Assembly: GCF_950295315.1 (NCBI RefSeq)
Contig: NC_080165.1
Span: 6,946,417-7,010,416 of the forward strand
DNA from: Erinaceus europaeus
Lineage: Eukaryota > Chordata > Mammalia > Eulipotyphla > Erinaceidae
Length of the DNA stretch: 64,000 nt
Reading direction: 5' to 3'
Shown: positions 22,906 to 33,206 of the stretch, piece by piece
How the letters are laid out: each line of letters starts with the position of its first letter
Position numbering within the stretch: the stretch's first letter is position 1
Notes under the pieces: model-generated
Databases searched by the model: none
Told to the model about the DNA's origin: nothing
What the model saw: the letters and a program-made list of their open reading frames with translations, nothing else
Program-made: the position numbers and the translations under genes

Positions 22906-23689
22906 TCAGTTAATTTTTACAGGGTCTCAGAAAAGCAGATTATGAGTAAATACTTGTAAGTTATTGTGAAGTGTCTTTGAACTTTTTGTCTGAAAATGAT
23001 TTCCCTAATACTTTCTTTTGTTCATGTCATACTTTTGTCTATAACGGCATGTGTGAGCTATTAAAATCTCAGATGATTAAAGTGCCTTTCAGAAATCACA
23101 AGCATCTCCCATGCTGTTTGGATAATAATGGGCCTGAATATGCAATCATAGTAACAACCTGAACAGATAACATGAGCTATAGTTTTTAATGTCGAATCGG
23201 GTTTGTTTGGAGTCCCCACCTTGTCATGAAAGTTAGAAGCTCATTTTGTCCATCTTTGGCTTATTAAAAAACAGCATCAATAGTTATAAAAATAATCACA
23301 TCCAATAATAACTTTAAAGTGTTCTCTTTTATGTAAGAATAGACTGTGTGGGCTTTTAATTCCTGAAAATTCATTATCTATGTGGCTTCCATTTGTCATT
23401 TGGGCAAAAGAATATTTTGATGAGAGGAATTCTGCCTCTCCAGGAACTCCTTTTCTGCAGTGCTTGTTGGGGGAAGTATGTTGTTGCTTTTTGTCTCTGA
23501 TATTCACACAGACGAGCTCTCATGTCCCTTACACTCAAGGGACCCTTCCACAGTTACTGACTGTGTGCTGTCATTCTCACTGAAACCACAGGGAGAACAT
23601 ATTTCCTCACCAGGGTTATCACTGCGAATTGATGCCTACATGACAACATGTCAACTCCACTGTTCTTAGAGACAGTTTTTTTTTTCTTG
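22906..23689. other. Unique noncoding DNA
   Basis: No repeat or gene recognised. Confidence 0.4.
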
Positions 23690-23699
23690 TTCCCCTTTC

Positions 23700-23768
<69 letters not shown>

Positions 23769-24084
23769 TTTCTTCCTTTCTTCCTTTCTTCCTTTCTTCC
23801 TTTCTTTCTTTCTCTCCTTGCTAATAGATACAAGCAGAACTAGGGAAGTAGAGGGAAAGGGAGAGGGAGAGAGAAAAGGGGGAGAGAAATGGAGGGAGAG
23901 GGGGAGAGAGAGGGAGGGAAAGGGGGAGAGGGAGGAGAAGGGAGTGGGAGAGAGAGGAGGCAACTCTGTCATGGTTTCAGGGCTCATGAAGACTCCCCTC
24001 TGCATGGGGGTCTAGGTGTTAGGACCTGAGCCCTCAAACAGGGTGATTTGTCTCCTCTACTGGTTATGCCATCACCCAGCCCCC
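23690..24084 (-). mobile_element. SINE remnant with expanded microsatellite
   Basis: A (CTTT)n/(CTTC)n tract at 23697-23818 is followed by a long GGGAGA-rich body and a head ending CATCACCCAGCCCC plus a C run. The layout fits a reverse SINE whose body expanded. Confidence 0.65.
23697..23818 (+). repeat. (CTTT)n microsatellite
   Basis: Pure CTTT to about 23765, then CTTC/CTTT alternation. Confidence 0.97.
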
Positions 24085-24096
24085 CCCCCCCCCCCG
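24078..24096 (+). repeat. Poly(C) run
   Basis: About 18 C at the join between two SINEs. Confidence 0.9.
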
Positions 24097-24104
24097 TGAA
24101 TAAC

Positions 24105-24438
24105 CTTTTTTTTTGTTTTTTTTTTGCCTCCAGGGTTGTCACTGGGTCTCGGTGCCTGTGCTAAGAATCCACTACTCCTGGAGGCCATTTTTCCCATTTT
24201 GTTGTCCTTGTTGTTGTTGTTATTGTTGCAATTGCTGTTATTGTTGGATAGGACAGAGAGAAATGGAGAGAGGAGGGAAAGACAGTGGGATAGAGAGAAA
24301 GACAGACACCTGCAGATCTGCTTCACTGCTTGTGAAGCGACCTGCAGGTGGACAGCCGGAGGCTCGAACTGGGATCCTTATGTCAGTAGGTATACTTTGT
24401 GCCATGTGCACTTGACACACTGTGCTACTGCCCGGCCC
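24105..24438 (-). mobile_element. tRNA-derived SINE, type A long form
   Basis: Reverse copy carrying the extra 3' segment GCCTCCAGGGTTGTCACTGG...CTCCTGGAGGCC, then GTTGTCCTTG, body, core and GCTACTGCCCGGCCCC head. A TGA(A/G)TAAC-type direct repeat flanks it. Confidence 0.9.
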
Positions 24439-24788
24439 CATGAGTAACTTTTAATTATTTTCTCATTGACCTTGGAAGGGTCTCTAGAACTGTGGTGATG
24501 CATTTTGGTAGTCATTAAATGAAAGCTGAGTTGAGGAATATCGTTCTAGGATATGTCTAATGCTTTTGGTGTTTGATTATGTTATTACTAAATGCAGATT
24601 AATTCAGTATGTTGCTGTCTAATATCATTGATACGTATCAATACAGACACTACTGATAGAAAGGTATCTAGTGAAAACCATCAAAAAACAGGGATGACGT
24701 CAGAAAATTACAAATAATGATACAATAATACAAAATTCCATTAGCTGTTTACCGTATTGATTAGGGCCCATATTTATTCACATTTAGC
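24439..24788. other. Unique noncoding DNA
   Basis: No feature recognised. Confidence 0.35.
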
Positions 24789-24789
24789 A

Positions 24790-25137
24790 CAGGAGGCTCT
24801 GAGTCCCTGTCAGTCTGAGCTCACAGTCCATGGTCACAGCTGGGAACATTCTAGGCTGCACTCATGTCAGGACCTGTCTTCCTCGAGGGGCAGAGCAGGC
24901 TGACCAGCCTCCCTTCAGAGAGTGGAGCCATTTCTACCACTGCTGCTCTACACTGAAGGCTTGGTCCAGGAGACGCCCACAAGAGAGCTTATGATGATGT
25001 TTCTGATAAAAGTGACAGATGCTGGTAGAGAGAAGGATTTATTAGGGTCAAGGTCCATCATCATATCTATGGGGGAAATACATAGATTCCCTAATGATGG
25101 GGTGAGCTGGTATTGACCAAGGACACCATCATTAAAG
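24790..25137 (-). mobile_element. LINE 3' UTR distal half, inverted
   Basis: Reverse complement of the distal half seen forward at 12170-12470 and continuous with 63740-64000 (GAGTCCCTGTCAGTCTGAGC, AGGCTGCACTCATGTCAGGA). It is joined head-on to the forward proximal half at 25138. Confidence 0.85.
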
Positions 25138-25485
25138 AGCCATCCTGACTTCCCTGGGCAGACAACCTCACCAATGTGTCCCAAAGCCTCACCTCCTCAT
25201 AGGCCTATCCTACTGTGGAAAGATGGAAACAGGCTGGGGGGGGGGGGGTAGGGGTCAACCTGCCAACAAATATGTCCAGTGGAGAAGCAATTACAGAAGC
25301 CAGACCTTCCACCTTCTGCATCCCATAAAGAATTTTGGTCCATACTCCCAAAGGGATAAAGAAGAGGGAATCTTCTAATGGAGGGAATGGGACACAGAAC
25401 TCTGGTGGTGGAAACTATATGGGATTGTATCCCTGTTATTTTACAATCTTGCTAACTATCATTAAATCACCAATATATTTTTCAA
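25138..25485 (+). mobile_element. LINE 3' UTR proximal half, forward
   Basis: Forward segment from TGACTTCCCTGGGCAGACAA through GCAATTACAGAAGCCAGACC and TCTGGTGGTGGAAAC to the A-rich end. With 24790-25137 it makes one insertion with an inverted 5' part, the pattern of twin priming. A 14-G run lies at about 25236-25249. Confidence 0.88.
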
Positions 25486-25711
25486 AAGGCAAAATTCAGC
25501 ATATCAGAATCTCCTGTTTCAGCTAAAACTGACAATTTGTATCATCACCAGAGCATAAAGAGAGTTCAATGAAATATTTACTGGGAAAATTCACTAAATA
25601 TGACAAGTATCTTGCTGTCCTGATTATTTTTCAGGGCTGTTTACTAACAGTGTGTGTGTTTATCCCCCAAATCATAATTACAGCATTATTTGCAGAGAAT
25701 TAAAAAATACA

Positions 25712-26045
25712 TACATAGACATAGTTAAGAGCACATGGGTGAAGCGCAAAGACCAGCGTAAGGATCCTGGTTCTGAGCCCTCCCTACCACTCTCCACCTG
25801 CAGGGAGGTCGCTTCACAAGCAGTGAAGCAGGTCTGCATTTGTCTTTCTCTCCCCCTCTCTATCTTCCCCTCTTCTTTCCATTTATCTTTGTCAACAACA
25901 ATAATACTAACCACAACAACAGTAAAACAAGAAGGGTAACAAAAGGGGAAAAAAAATAGCCTCCAGGAGCAGTGGATTCCTGGTACAAGCACTGAGCCCC
26001 AACGATAATCCTGGAGATAAAAAAAATAAAAAATAAAAAATAAAA
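25712..26045 (+). mobile_element. tRNA-derived SINE, type A long form
   Basis: Forward copy: decayed head, TAAGGATCCTGGTTCTGAGC box, TGCAGGGAGGTCGCTTCACA core, TC-rich body, AACAACAATAATACTAACC, GCCTCCAGGAGCAGTGGATT and (AAAAAT)n tail. Confidence 0.88.
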
Positions 26046-26283
26046 AAGAGCAGGAGTCTCTAACCATAGTCTAGTTAACAGTGTATCCTCTGCCAAGTAT
26101 CTCTTGCTCCAACTGTACTCTGATCTGAAAGAGTCCAAGTCTTTGCTTAGGACAGGACAGAATCTCTTGAAAATGTCTTTAGTGTGTGGGGAACTGGGGA
26201 GAGAGAATGTGAGGTAATACACCAGCCTAGAGTTTGGAAGGAAGAATCATGGTGCAACTCCAGAGTCTCAGAAGCAAAAATTA
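26046..26283. other. Unique or decayed repeat DNA
   Basis: 26225-26283 may be the head of an old SINE (TGCAACTCCAGAGTCTCAGA) leading into the CT tract; not proven. Confidence 0.3.
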
Positions 26284-26391
26284 ACTCTCTCTCTCTCTCT
26301 CTGTCTCTCTGTCTCTCTGTCTCTCTCTCTGTCTCTCTGTCTCTCTCTGTCTCTCTGTCTCTCTCTCTCTGTCTCTCTCTCTTCCCCCTGT
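26284..26391 (+). repeat. (CT)n/(CTGTCTCT)n low-complexity tract
   Basis: Alternating CTCTCT and CTGTCTCT units; both strands stay open and yield false Arg/Glu- and Leu/Ser-rich frames. Confidence 0.95.
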
Positions 26392-26489
26392 TTTTATGTC
26401 TGTATTTCTTTACTTTCTTTCCTCCACTTTCCAAGATCTCACTTCCACTCCTAAATTTAAGCTCAGTGAATGGGCATTTTAAGACTTCA

Positions 26490-26670
26490 CCTAAATATGC
26501 TACAACGTGCAAAGATCTGGGTCCAAGTCCCCCCCTCTGCATGCTGAGAGAGGGAGCTTCATGAGCTTTGAAATAGTGCTACTAGTATCTTTCTCTCCAC
26601 CCTCCCACTTCCCCCTTTCCTACTAATTTCTCTCCATACAGATACAATAAATAAACACTTAAAAAAGAAA
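26490..26670 (+). mobile_element. Old SINE, type B
   Basis: ACGTGCAAAGATCTGGGTCC, AGTCCCCCCCTCTGCATGCT, GGAGCTTCATGAG core, TC-rich body, ATACAATAAATAAACAC and A-rich end. Confidence 0.7.
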
Positions 26671-27550
26671 ACCTCACTTAAGACCTCAGCTTGGGGAAGG
26701 CTGATACTCACCATGGACCTGCCAGTGATAGCTGTCATCCATGTATGGTTATGACCCACATACAGGTAAGTGAGTGTTAGGATTAGAATGCAAATTATGG
26801 AATCCTGTTAGATCAGAAAACTCATGAAGAGGAATCTGCACAAAGGAGAAATTCCACCTTGCAGACTGTTCTGGCCAATGAAATATTCAAGCCCTCCCTC
26901 CGAGCAGTCAGTCCTCATTCCCCACCCGAACTGACGGCTGAACCTCATTTGTGAATCTTAAACTTGGGACTGGCAAGACCTCTGTGTCTATCAGATAAAG
27001 TCTGGAAATAATGAGCATCTTCATGATAACACTTGTCACTCTTTCCTAAGGAGCTGACAATGGTAATTAATGCAAAAGCTGGGCTTATTGGTTCGTGAAA
27101 TTGAGTGTGTGCAGGCCTCTGATACTGTATTTTCTTTATTGTGAAAGTTTGGGAGGAGGTGGAGAATGTACTGCGCATTCAAGACTCAATTTATTTGACA
27201 AGATATTATAACAAAGACAGCCTTGTGTTTATGAAAATGTGAGACTTTTGTTTGAATTACCAAAACAGAGACAGCTGGGCAAGAAGCAGGTGTGCACTCT
27301 CATTCTCTCCTCTCAGAGCCCAATCTACTTCTTTCTTTCATTTCCCTCCTTAATAAGGTGACTACCAGATTGGCAGGACATTTTGTGCTTTTCACTCAGG
27401 GACACTGCACAGAGTTCTTTACCTGAAAATACCTTGACTCTGAGATCTTAGAAGTGGGTCAGGGTGAACAAATTTATCTGTCAAATTTCCTCAAAGCTCT
27501 TTGAGAGGCATTGACTCATGGGAGGCTAACAAACCTTTTCTGCAGCTGAA
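26671..27550. other. Unique DNA, no repeats; possible conserved noncoding segment
   Basis: 26800-27260 is free of recognisable repeats amid dense repeats, and contains homeodomain-like TAATTAATGCAAA and GATAA sites. Conservation cannot be judged without alignment. Confidence 0.3.
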
Positions 27551-27562
27551 GAAAAGAAAGGA

Positions 27563-27765
27563 TGGGGGACAAGTGGATTAAGTGCATCCGGACCTAGGTT
27601 CAAGCCCCTGATCCCCACCTGCAGGGAGTAAGCTTCATGAGTGGTGAAGTAGGGTTGCAGGTGTCTCTCTGTCTCTTTCCCTCTCTCTACTTCCCCTTCC
27701 CTCTCAGTTTCTCTCTATCTCTATCCTATAATAAATAAACATACTGAAGAAATTAAAAAAAAAAA
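27563..27765 (+). mobile_element. tRNA-derived SINE, type B
   Basis: Complete forward copy with GGTTCAAGCCCCTGATCC box, TGCAGGGAGTAAGCTTCATG core, TC body, CTATAATAAATAAAC and A tail. A 12-bp duplication GAAAAGAAAGGA is at 27551-27562 and 27766-27777. Confidence 0.93.
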
Positions 27766-27791
27766 GAAAAGAAAGGACGAAACTGTTTCAG

Positions 27792-27873
27792 GGGGCCAGG
27801 TGGTGGTGCACCTGGTTGAGCACACATGTTACAGTGTGCAAGGACCCGGGTTCAGGTCCCTGGTCCCCACCTG
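27792..27873 (+). mobile_element. SINE type B head, 3'-truncated
   Basis: Clean head GGCCAGGTGGTGGTGCACCT and B box GGGTTCAGGTCCC; stops at CCCCACCTG where LINE 3' UTR sequence begins. Confidence 0.85.
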
Positions 27874-27875
27874 GG

Positions 27876-28445
27876 ACCCTAGTCACATAGACATGATGGG
27901 CCTAGACATCTAACAGATGCCTCTGTCTATCATCACTGGTGGTCTCCATCAGGAACAGTATCCTGGACCCTCTTGTGGGCCTCTATACGACCTAGCCCTC
28001 AATGTGGAATAGTTAATGGTATGTATATACCTTTTCCATATTTGAAAGTTACTCTCTTCCCTGACCCAGCTTTCTAGTCCTGTTTCCAACTCTGACATCA
28101 TTTTCCCAGAAAATAGTCCACCTGCATGTTAGCTGTTCAGGCAAAAATTAGTAAAGTCATGGGCTCCAAGGGCATCTTTAACTTCATACTCTTATTTTGC
28201 TCTCTCTATTTCTACATTACCATAGCTAGCATGTTTCCACTTTTATTTTCTTTGTACTTCATTTATGTTTATTAATTTTAGTCAAAGTGGCATCTTGCAT
28301 AACAAAAATGTCTATAAATACCTAAAATAGACTTCCTAGCTTTTTCCAAAATGGAGACCCTCAAATCTCATCTGCTCTATTCTTACCTTTATGTTCCTGA
28401 TTACTAAACTGTTTGTTCTGCTTTATATCTTAAACTAAGAGGTCA
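27876..28445 (+). mobile_element. LINE-type 3' UTR, distal half
   Basis: Matches the distal half at 12170-12780 (GGCCTAGACATCTAACAGAT, CCTCAATGTGGAATAG, CCACCTGCATGTTAGCTGTT, AAATAGACTTCCTAGC) but has a roughly 110-bp insertion near 28170-28300. It stops before the proximal half. Confidence 0.75.
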
Positions 28446-28589
28446 TAGGTGCACTTCCTTGAAGCTCTATAAGTCAGAATTGAACAACTACTGCTGCAGA
28501 GGACTTTTCATGAGTGTTAGAGAAATGCTTGGGAATTTCTTTTCCCCTCTGTCTCTGATGATTTCTTACCCGTTATTAAAAAACAGAAG

Positions 28590-29000
28590 TTCTTCAGGAA
28601 CAAAGAAATGCAGATGGAAACAACAGTAACAATACTGAGGACAATGTAGGCAAAAAAAGGACCAGATGGCTTGACAAATGAATTCTACAAAACATTCAGG
28701 AAACAGTTCATACCTTAAATCTCTTCCAAAAGATTGAAGACACAGGGACACTCCCTTCCACCTTCCATGAAGCCAACATCACCCTGATACCAAAAGCAGA
28801 TGGGGACACAACAAAAAAGGAAAACTACAGACCAATATCAATGATGAACATAGATGCTAAACTACTAAATGAGATCCTACCCAATCAGATACAGCAATAC
28901 ATTAAAAGGCTTGTTCATCATAACCAAGTGGGATTTATTCCAGGAATGCAAGACAGGGTATATTCTACTGGAGATAATCACTCCAAATCAGACATTTTGA
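28590..29000 (+). pseudogene. LINE-1 ORF2 reverse transcriptase fragment
   Basis: The forward strand encodes decayed L1 reverse-transcriptase sequence. The best frame (28841-29035) starts [19 protein letters not shown] and continues through [13 protein letters not shown], the conserved block just before the RT finger motifs. Upstream, in another frame, are DG-x-T-x-EFYK-like residues. Frameshifts and stops show it is dead, and neither L1 end is present. Confidence 0.88.
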
Positions 29001-29888
29001 AAGAAGGAAACTGGAGTAACAGTTATCACAAATGACAGATGACCATAGAAAATGAACTTGTATACTAGCAATCACTTAAATGTGATTATTGTTTTAATCC
29101 TTCTCTTCATCCTGGTTCATTACAAGTTTAGTGGGTATCAGAATACAAATAAAATATAATTCAAACTGAATCTAAATATCTTAGAGATATGAGAAGTTTG
29201 CTCCCATTCCTTTTCGTCAGAAGCTAATAAACAACAGGCACCAAAGAGCAGGATACAGAGCACTGAGTTACCTTGACTTTAAATAATGAATGAAATTAGT
29301 GCCATATGCAAAGATAACTTCTTCTTCCTCCTGGAATGAAAGATTATAAAGCTCAAGTAAAAACTACACTTTCTTGAGCACTCCCTCGGGGATGACTGTG
29401 GTGGACAGTGACTATTAGGAGTGACAGAGGGAGCCTTTCTGTCAAGGCACCCACCTTTCCATGCACCTGATCTGTGTCTCTGTATTATGTTGGGGTCAGT
29501 CCCAGACTGTTTCAGACACAGGTGTTGTGTTTTGATCCAGTTCAATGATATACAAAAGTAGACATCAAAAAAAAAATCCCTTTAGTTTTTCCATATGATT
29601 TCTCTTGTTGCTTGCAAATGGTTTCCTTTTTACCACAGTAAGATAATCAAATATTTAAAATTCTTTCTTGGTTTATTGCTCATTACAGTAAGAAGTTATC
29701 TTAGACATTACAGTTTTTTGATGTTCTATAATTTCAAATAAGTAAAATTAGTATAAAAAAAGAAATTGGGTTCTTGATTAGTGAGTAATAATAGCGATGC
29801 TGAGGTTTTGTCAGAAGCTTGAGGTTGTCTCTGTTCTAAGGGCTAAAGACCTTCCACTACATATTGGAAGAAGTCATGTCATGCCTTT
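29001..29888. other. Unique noncoding DNA
   Basis: No further feature recognised. Confidence 0.35.
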
Positions 29889-30168
29889 CTTTTTTTTGTT
29901 TTTTTTTTCGCTTTCAAGGTTATCCACTGTTCCTGGAGGCCTTTTTTTTTCTCCATTTTGTTGCCATTGCTGTTGTTGGATAGGACAGAGAGAAATGGAG
30001 CGAGGAGGGGAAGACAGAGAGAGGGAGAGAAAGACACCTGCAGACCTGCTTCACCACCTGTGAAGCGACCCCCCTGCAGGTGGGGAACCAGGGATTGGAA
30101 CCGGGATTCTTACAGGGCCCTTGTGCTTCACTCCATATGCGTTAACCTGCTGCACTATCACCTGGCCC
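29889..30168 (-). mobile_element. tRNA-derived SINE, type A long form
   Basis: Reverse copy: CTTTCAAGGTTATCCACTGT, CTCCATTTTGTTGCC, body, GCAGACCTGCTTCACCACCT core, GGATTGGAACCGGGATTC box, head ending TATCACCTGGCCCC. Confidence 0.9.
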
Positions 30169-30994
30169 CTTGCCATATATTTCTATGTCCATGTATATGC
30201 CATATGTATAAGGAGAGGGAGATGAGAGAAAGAGAGGCGGGTAAAGAGGTAGAATAGAAGGAAAAGGTACTGGAGTGAATGTAGGAAGGCCCATAGATGG
30301 AGCAGGGAGGGTATTTGGGATGAATAATAACCCATCTTGTGGTAGAACCAGGTTCAGGGGACAGATCTGCTCATTTCCTGTTCAGTGTTTATTATTTTAT
30401 TTTATTTTTTATTACCTGACTGGCCTTCCCAATTTGAGAACCGTTTAAATCACACACCAGGGATAAAGCAGTAGCCCTAATAAGGGACCTATTCCTAGGG
30501 GAAATTAAAAAATACTAATAACAGTGAAGTTCAAGATTACATGTCCAGTCCTGCTAAGCACATCTTCATGAATGGTTTAACAGAAGGCAGTTATAACCAA
30601 GATCCAGTCAGTACTCACTCTTAACTCATTGTGAAATTTACTATTTTCTTCAAAAGTATTTCTCAGTTGATGTCTTTAATCTTGTATTTTTTATCTCATT
30701 ACTTTTCTAAGTTTAAGTAAATATATTTTAATTACCTGGAACATATTATTCATGGATCATTTATTCAACAGTTTTAAGTGTGCCAGTCAGACCATTAAAT
30801 TTTGCTGCCTTGTCTTTCTCAGACTTATATGGGCAAGTCTTTGAAATATTATTCAAGGTTGAGAATCAAATTATGTTAAAAATGGTTTAGGTTTTACTTT
30901 CAAATAAATATTTTAAATCTACCCTTTACTTATTCTTTTCTTAGCTCTGAGTATATGACCTTGCCATATTAACTAAGATTTGGGGGAGTATATT
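30169..30994. other. Unique noncoding DNA
   Basis: A purine-rich patch at 30208-30265 only. Confidence 0.35.
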
Positions 30995-31007
30995 CAAGAA
31001 CTGTTTT

Positions 31008-31203
31008 CTTTTAAAAAATTTTTTTTTATTATCTTTATTTATTGGATAGAGACAGTCAGAAATCAAGGGAGCATACAGAGACACATGCAGCACTGCTTCA
31101 CCACTCTTGAGGCTTTCCCCCTGCAGGTGGGGACTGGGGACTCGAACCTGGGTCCATGTGCACTGTAATATGTGCATCAACCAGGTGCACCACCACCTAG
31201 CCC
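31008..31203 (-). mobile_element. tRNA-derived SINE, type B
   Basis: Complete reverse copy with ATTTATTGGATAGAGACAGT, CCCCCTGCAGGTGGGGACTG, GGACTCGAACCTGGGTCC and head ACCACCACCTAGCCCC. A 13-bp duplication CAAGAACTGTTTT is at 30995-31007 and 31204-31216. Confidence 0.95.
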
Positions 31204-31420
31204 CAAGAACTGTTTTTAGTCACTAGTCCCTCTCCAAATCTGACTGTACCTCTACTCTTTCTCACCTCACTTAAACAGAATAAATATTGCTTTTGCTTCT
31301 TTACTCTAAATTCTTTATCTGTTCTCATGGCACTATTTCTGCCTAGCTTTTCCTTGAGCTAGTACCATAAACTATTCTTTTTGTTCAGTCTTATATATTT
31401 AGATTCTGAACTTAAGCTAC

Positions 31421-31442
31421 ACACACACACACACACACACAC
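31421..31442 (+). repeat. (CA)n microsatellite
   Basis: Eleven CA units. Confidence 0.95.
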
Positions 31443-31449
31443 GACTTTT

Positions 31450-31645
31450 CTTTGTTGTTGTTGTCACTGCCAGGAATTCACTACTATGAACTGATGATTT
31501 TCAGATTGATACAGACAGTCGATGGAGTCTGACATGATAACAGGGCGCCAAGACTTCCTCCACTGTGGTGGTGGCTAGGCTTGAGCCTGGGTTGAACATC
31601 TATCAATGCAAGTACACTTTCCAGGTGAGTTATCTTGCTCGCTGT
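31450..31645 (-). mobile_element. Decayed SINE, subtype uncertain
   Basis: Reverse copy suggested by GTTGTTGTCACTGCCAGGAA, CTCCACTGTGGTGGTGGCTA, CTTGAGCCTGGGTTGAACAT and CCAGGTGAGTTATCTTGCTC. The head differs from types A and B. Confidence 0.55.
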
Positions 31646-31654
31646 CCTGTGTAC

Positions 31655-31701
31655 TTTATTATTTATTTTTAGATAGAGACAGAGAGGCAGAAAATGGTTG
31701 G

Positions 31702-31747
<46 letters not shown>

Positions 31748-31830
31748 GGAAAACCATGAGCTCTGAAGCTTGAACCTGGGATTTTCACATAGCAAAGCAG
31801 CACACAGTAGCAATGAGCTATTTCAATGGT
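31655..31830 (-). mobile_element. Decayed SINE with (GA)n body
   Basis: TTATTTTTAGATAGAGACAG, a (GA)n tract at 31709-31746, then GAAGCTTGAACCTGGGATTT as the box complement. Confidence 0.55.
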
Positions 31831-31863
31831 TCCTCCCCAGGTATTGTTAAAAGACAGTTCTCA

Positions 31864-32414
31864 ATAATGTGAGTCCGCCTGCATATCAGGCTTCAGGCTC
31901 TGAAGAAAAAAACACTAGTATAGTCATGGGCCCTTTGGAATATAACTAAAATAGGCCGACTAGCTATCTACAAAATGGAGACCCCAAATCTTCATCTGCA
32001 ATATTCCAGCCTTCAGGTTCATGATTAGTCAACATTTTGGCTTTGTATGTTAACTCCTTTTTCAGCCACCATGATGCCAACCAGACTTCTCTGGGCATAT
32101 GACCCCACCAATGTGTCCTGGAGCCCTGCTTCCCCAGAACCCCACCTCACTAGGGAAAGACAGAGACAGGCTGGGAGTATGGATCAACCTGTCAATGCCC
32201 ATGTTCAGCTGGGAAGCAATTACAGAAGCCAGACCTTCCACCTTCTGCATCCCACAATGACCCTAGGTCCATGCTCCCAGAGGGATAAAGAATAGGAAAG
32301 CTATCAGGGGAGGGGATGGGATACGGAGTTCTGGTGGTGGGAATTGTGTAGAGTTGTACCCCTCTTATCCTATGGTTTTTGCCAGTGTTTCCTTTTTACA
32401 AAAAAAAAAAATTT
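31864..32414 (+). mobile_element. LINE-type 3' UTR, 5'-truncated
   Basis: Full proximal half from ACACTAGTATAGTCATGGGC through TGTCCTGGAGCCCTGCTTCC, AAGCAATTACAGAAGCCAGA and GGTGGTGGGAATTGTGTAGA to poly(A). A 14-bp duplication with one mismatch (AAAGACAGTTCTCA/AAAGTCAGTTCTCA) is at 31850-31863 and 32415-32428. Confidence 0.93.
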
Positions 32415-32600
32415 AAAGTCAGTTCTCATATTCAGTCTTCCAATTTTAACCACTCCTCCAGCAAATCCCTTCTCTATTCTTCTCTTGATTTTCACTGTTT
32501 ATAAATTTTCCATAGTAAGCCCTTTCCACACCCCCCCCCCATATCTCATTTATTGCTTATCTTCCTGTAGTGTGATTGCTTCTGCTCCTCACTTCCTAAC

Positions 32601-33200
32601 TGTCTGGAAATTGTGAGGATGTGGTAGAGCCTAGCAGGGCTTTACCTGAGGGATGCATCTATCCTGTCAGTCTCTCTCTCTACTGAGAGGCTGAGCAAGA
32701 AGGGACAGGAGTGACCCCAAAGGTTTGCCTTGTCTTATCAGACTCCCTGCCTCACAAAGCACCCTGCATTCCTGATACTATGGCTTGCTCCCTTATTATC
32801 TACATAATCATTGTTTTGCCTGAAAAATCCCCACTAATTCCATTCCTTTGATCTATCCTCTTTCTACTCTCAAGACCCTCCCTACCTGCAAGGTATTATT
32901 AATCCTACCAGTTAAAACCCTCGCAACAGTTGCTAAGGAAGTTTCTACCTTTCCCAGCCCCTTTTGCCTTTCTCCCCCCCTTTGCAAACCATGTCAAGCC
33001 ATTTCCATTTCCAACTTGCCACTTCTGGGTCCGACCTTTGAAATCCTGGGCTCCCTGATCAATAAAGAATTGAATTTCCCACCACCCCGAGCTCTGTTCA
33101 TGAGTCATCTCCCTCATGTCCTGAGTGAGTAGCAGCACAGGCTGGCTCCAGTCACGTTCTCTCCAACCCAGAGAATATGCACCCCCACACTAGCCTGGCA
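32601..33200 (+). mobile_element. Solo LTR, betaretrovirus-like, long U3
   Basis: 600 bp, TG...CA (TGTCTGGAAATTGTGAGGAT to ...CTAGCCTGGCA), with a perfect 6-bp duplication CCTAAC at 32595-32600 and 33201-33206. AATAAA at 33061-33066. The first about 190 bp of U3 is absent from the shorter LTR at 11029 but reappears inside the provirus at 46960-47146. Frames of 94 and 77 codons inside are not genes. Confidence 0.95.
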
Positions 33201-33206
33201 CCTAAC

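Noticed and set aside
26147..26564. Frames of about 130 codons on both strands
   Set aside because: Produced by the (CTGTCTCT)n tract, open on both strands.
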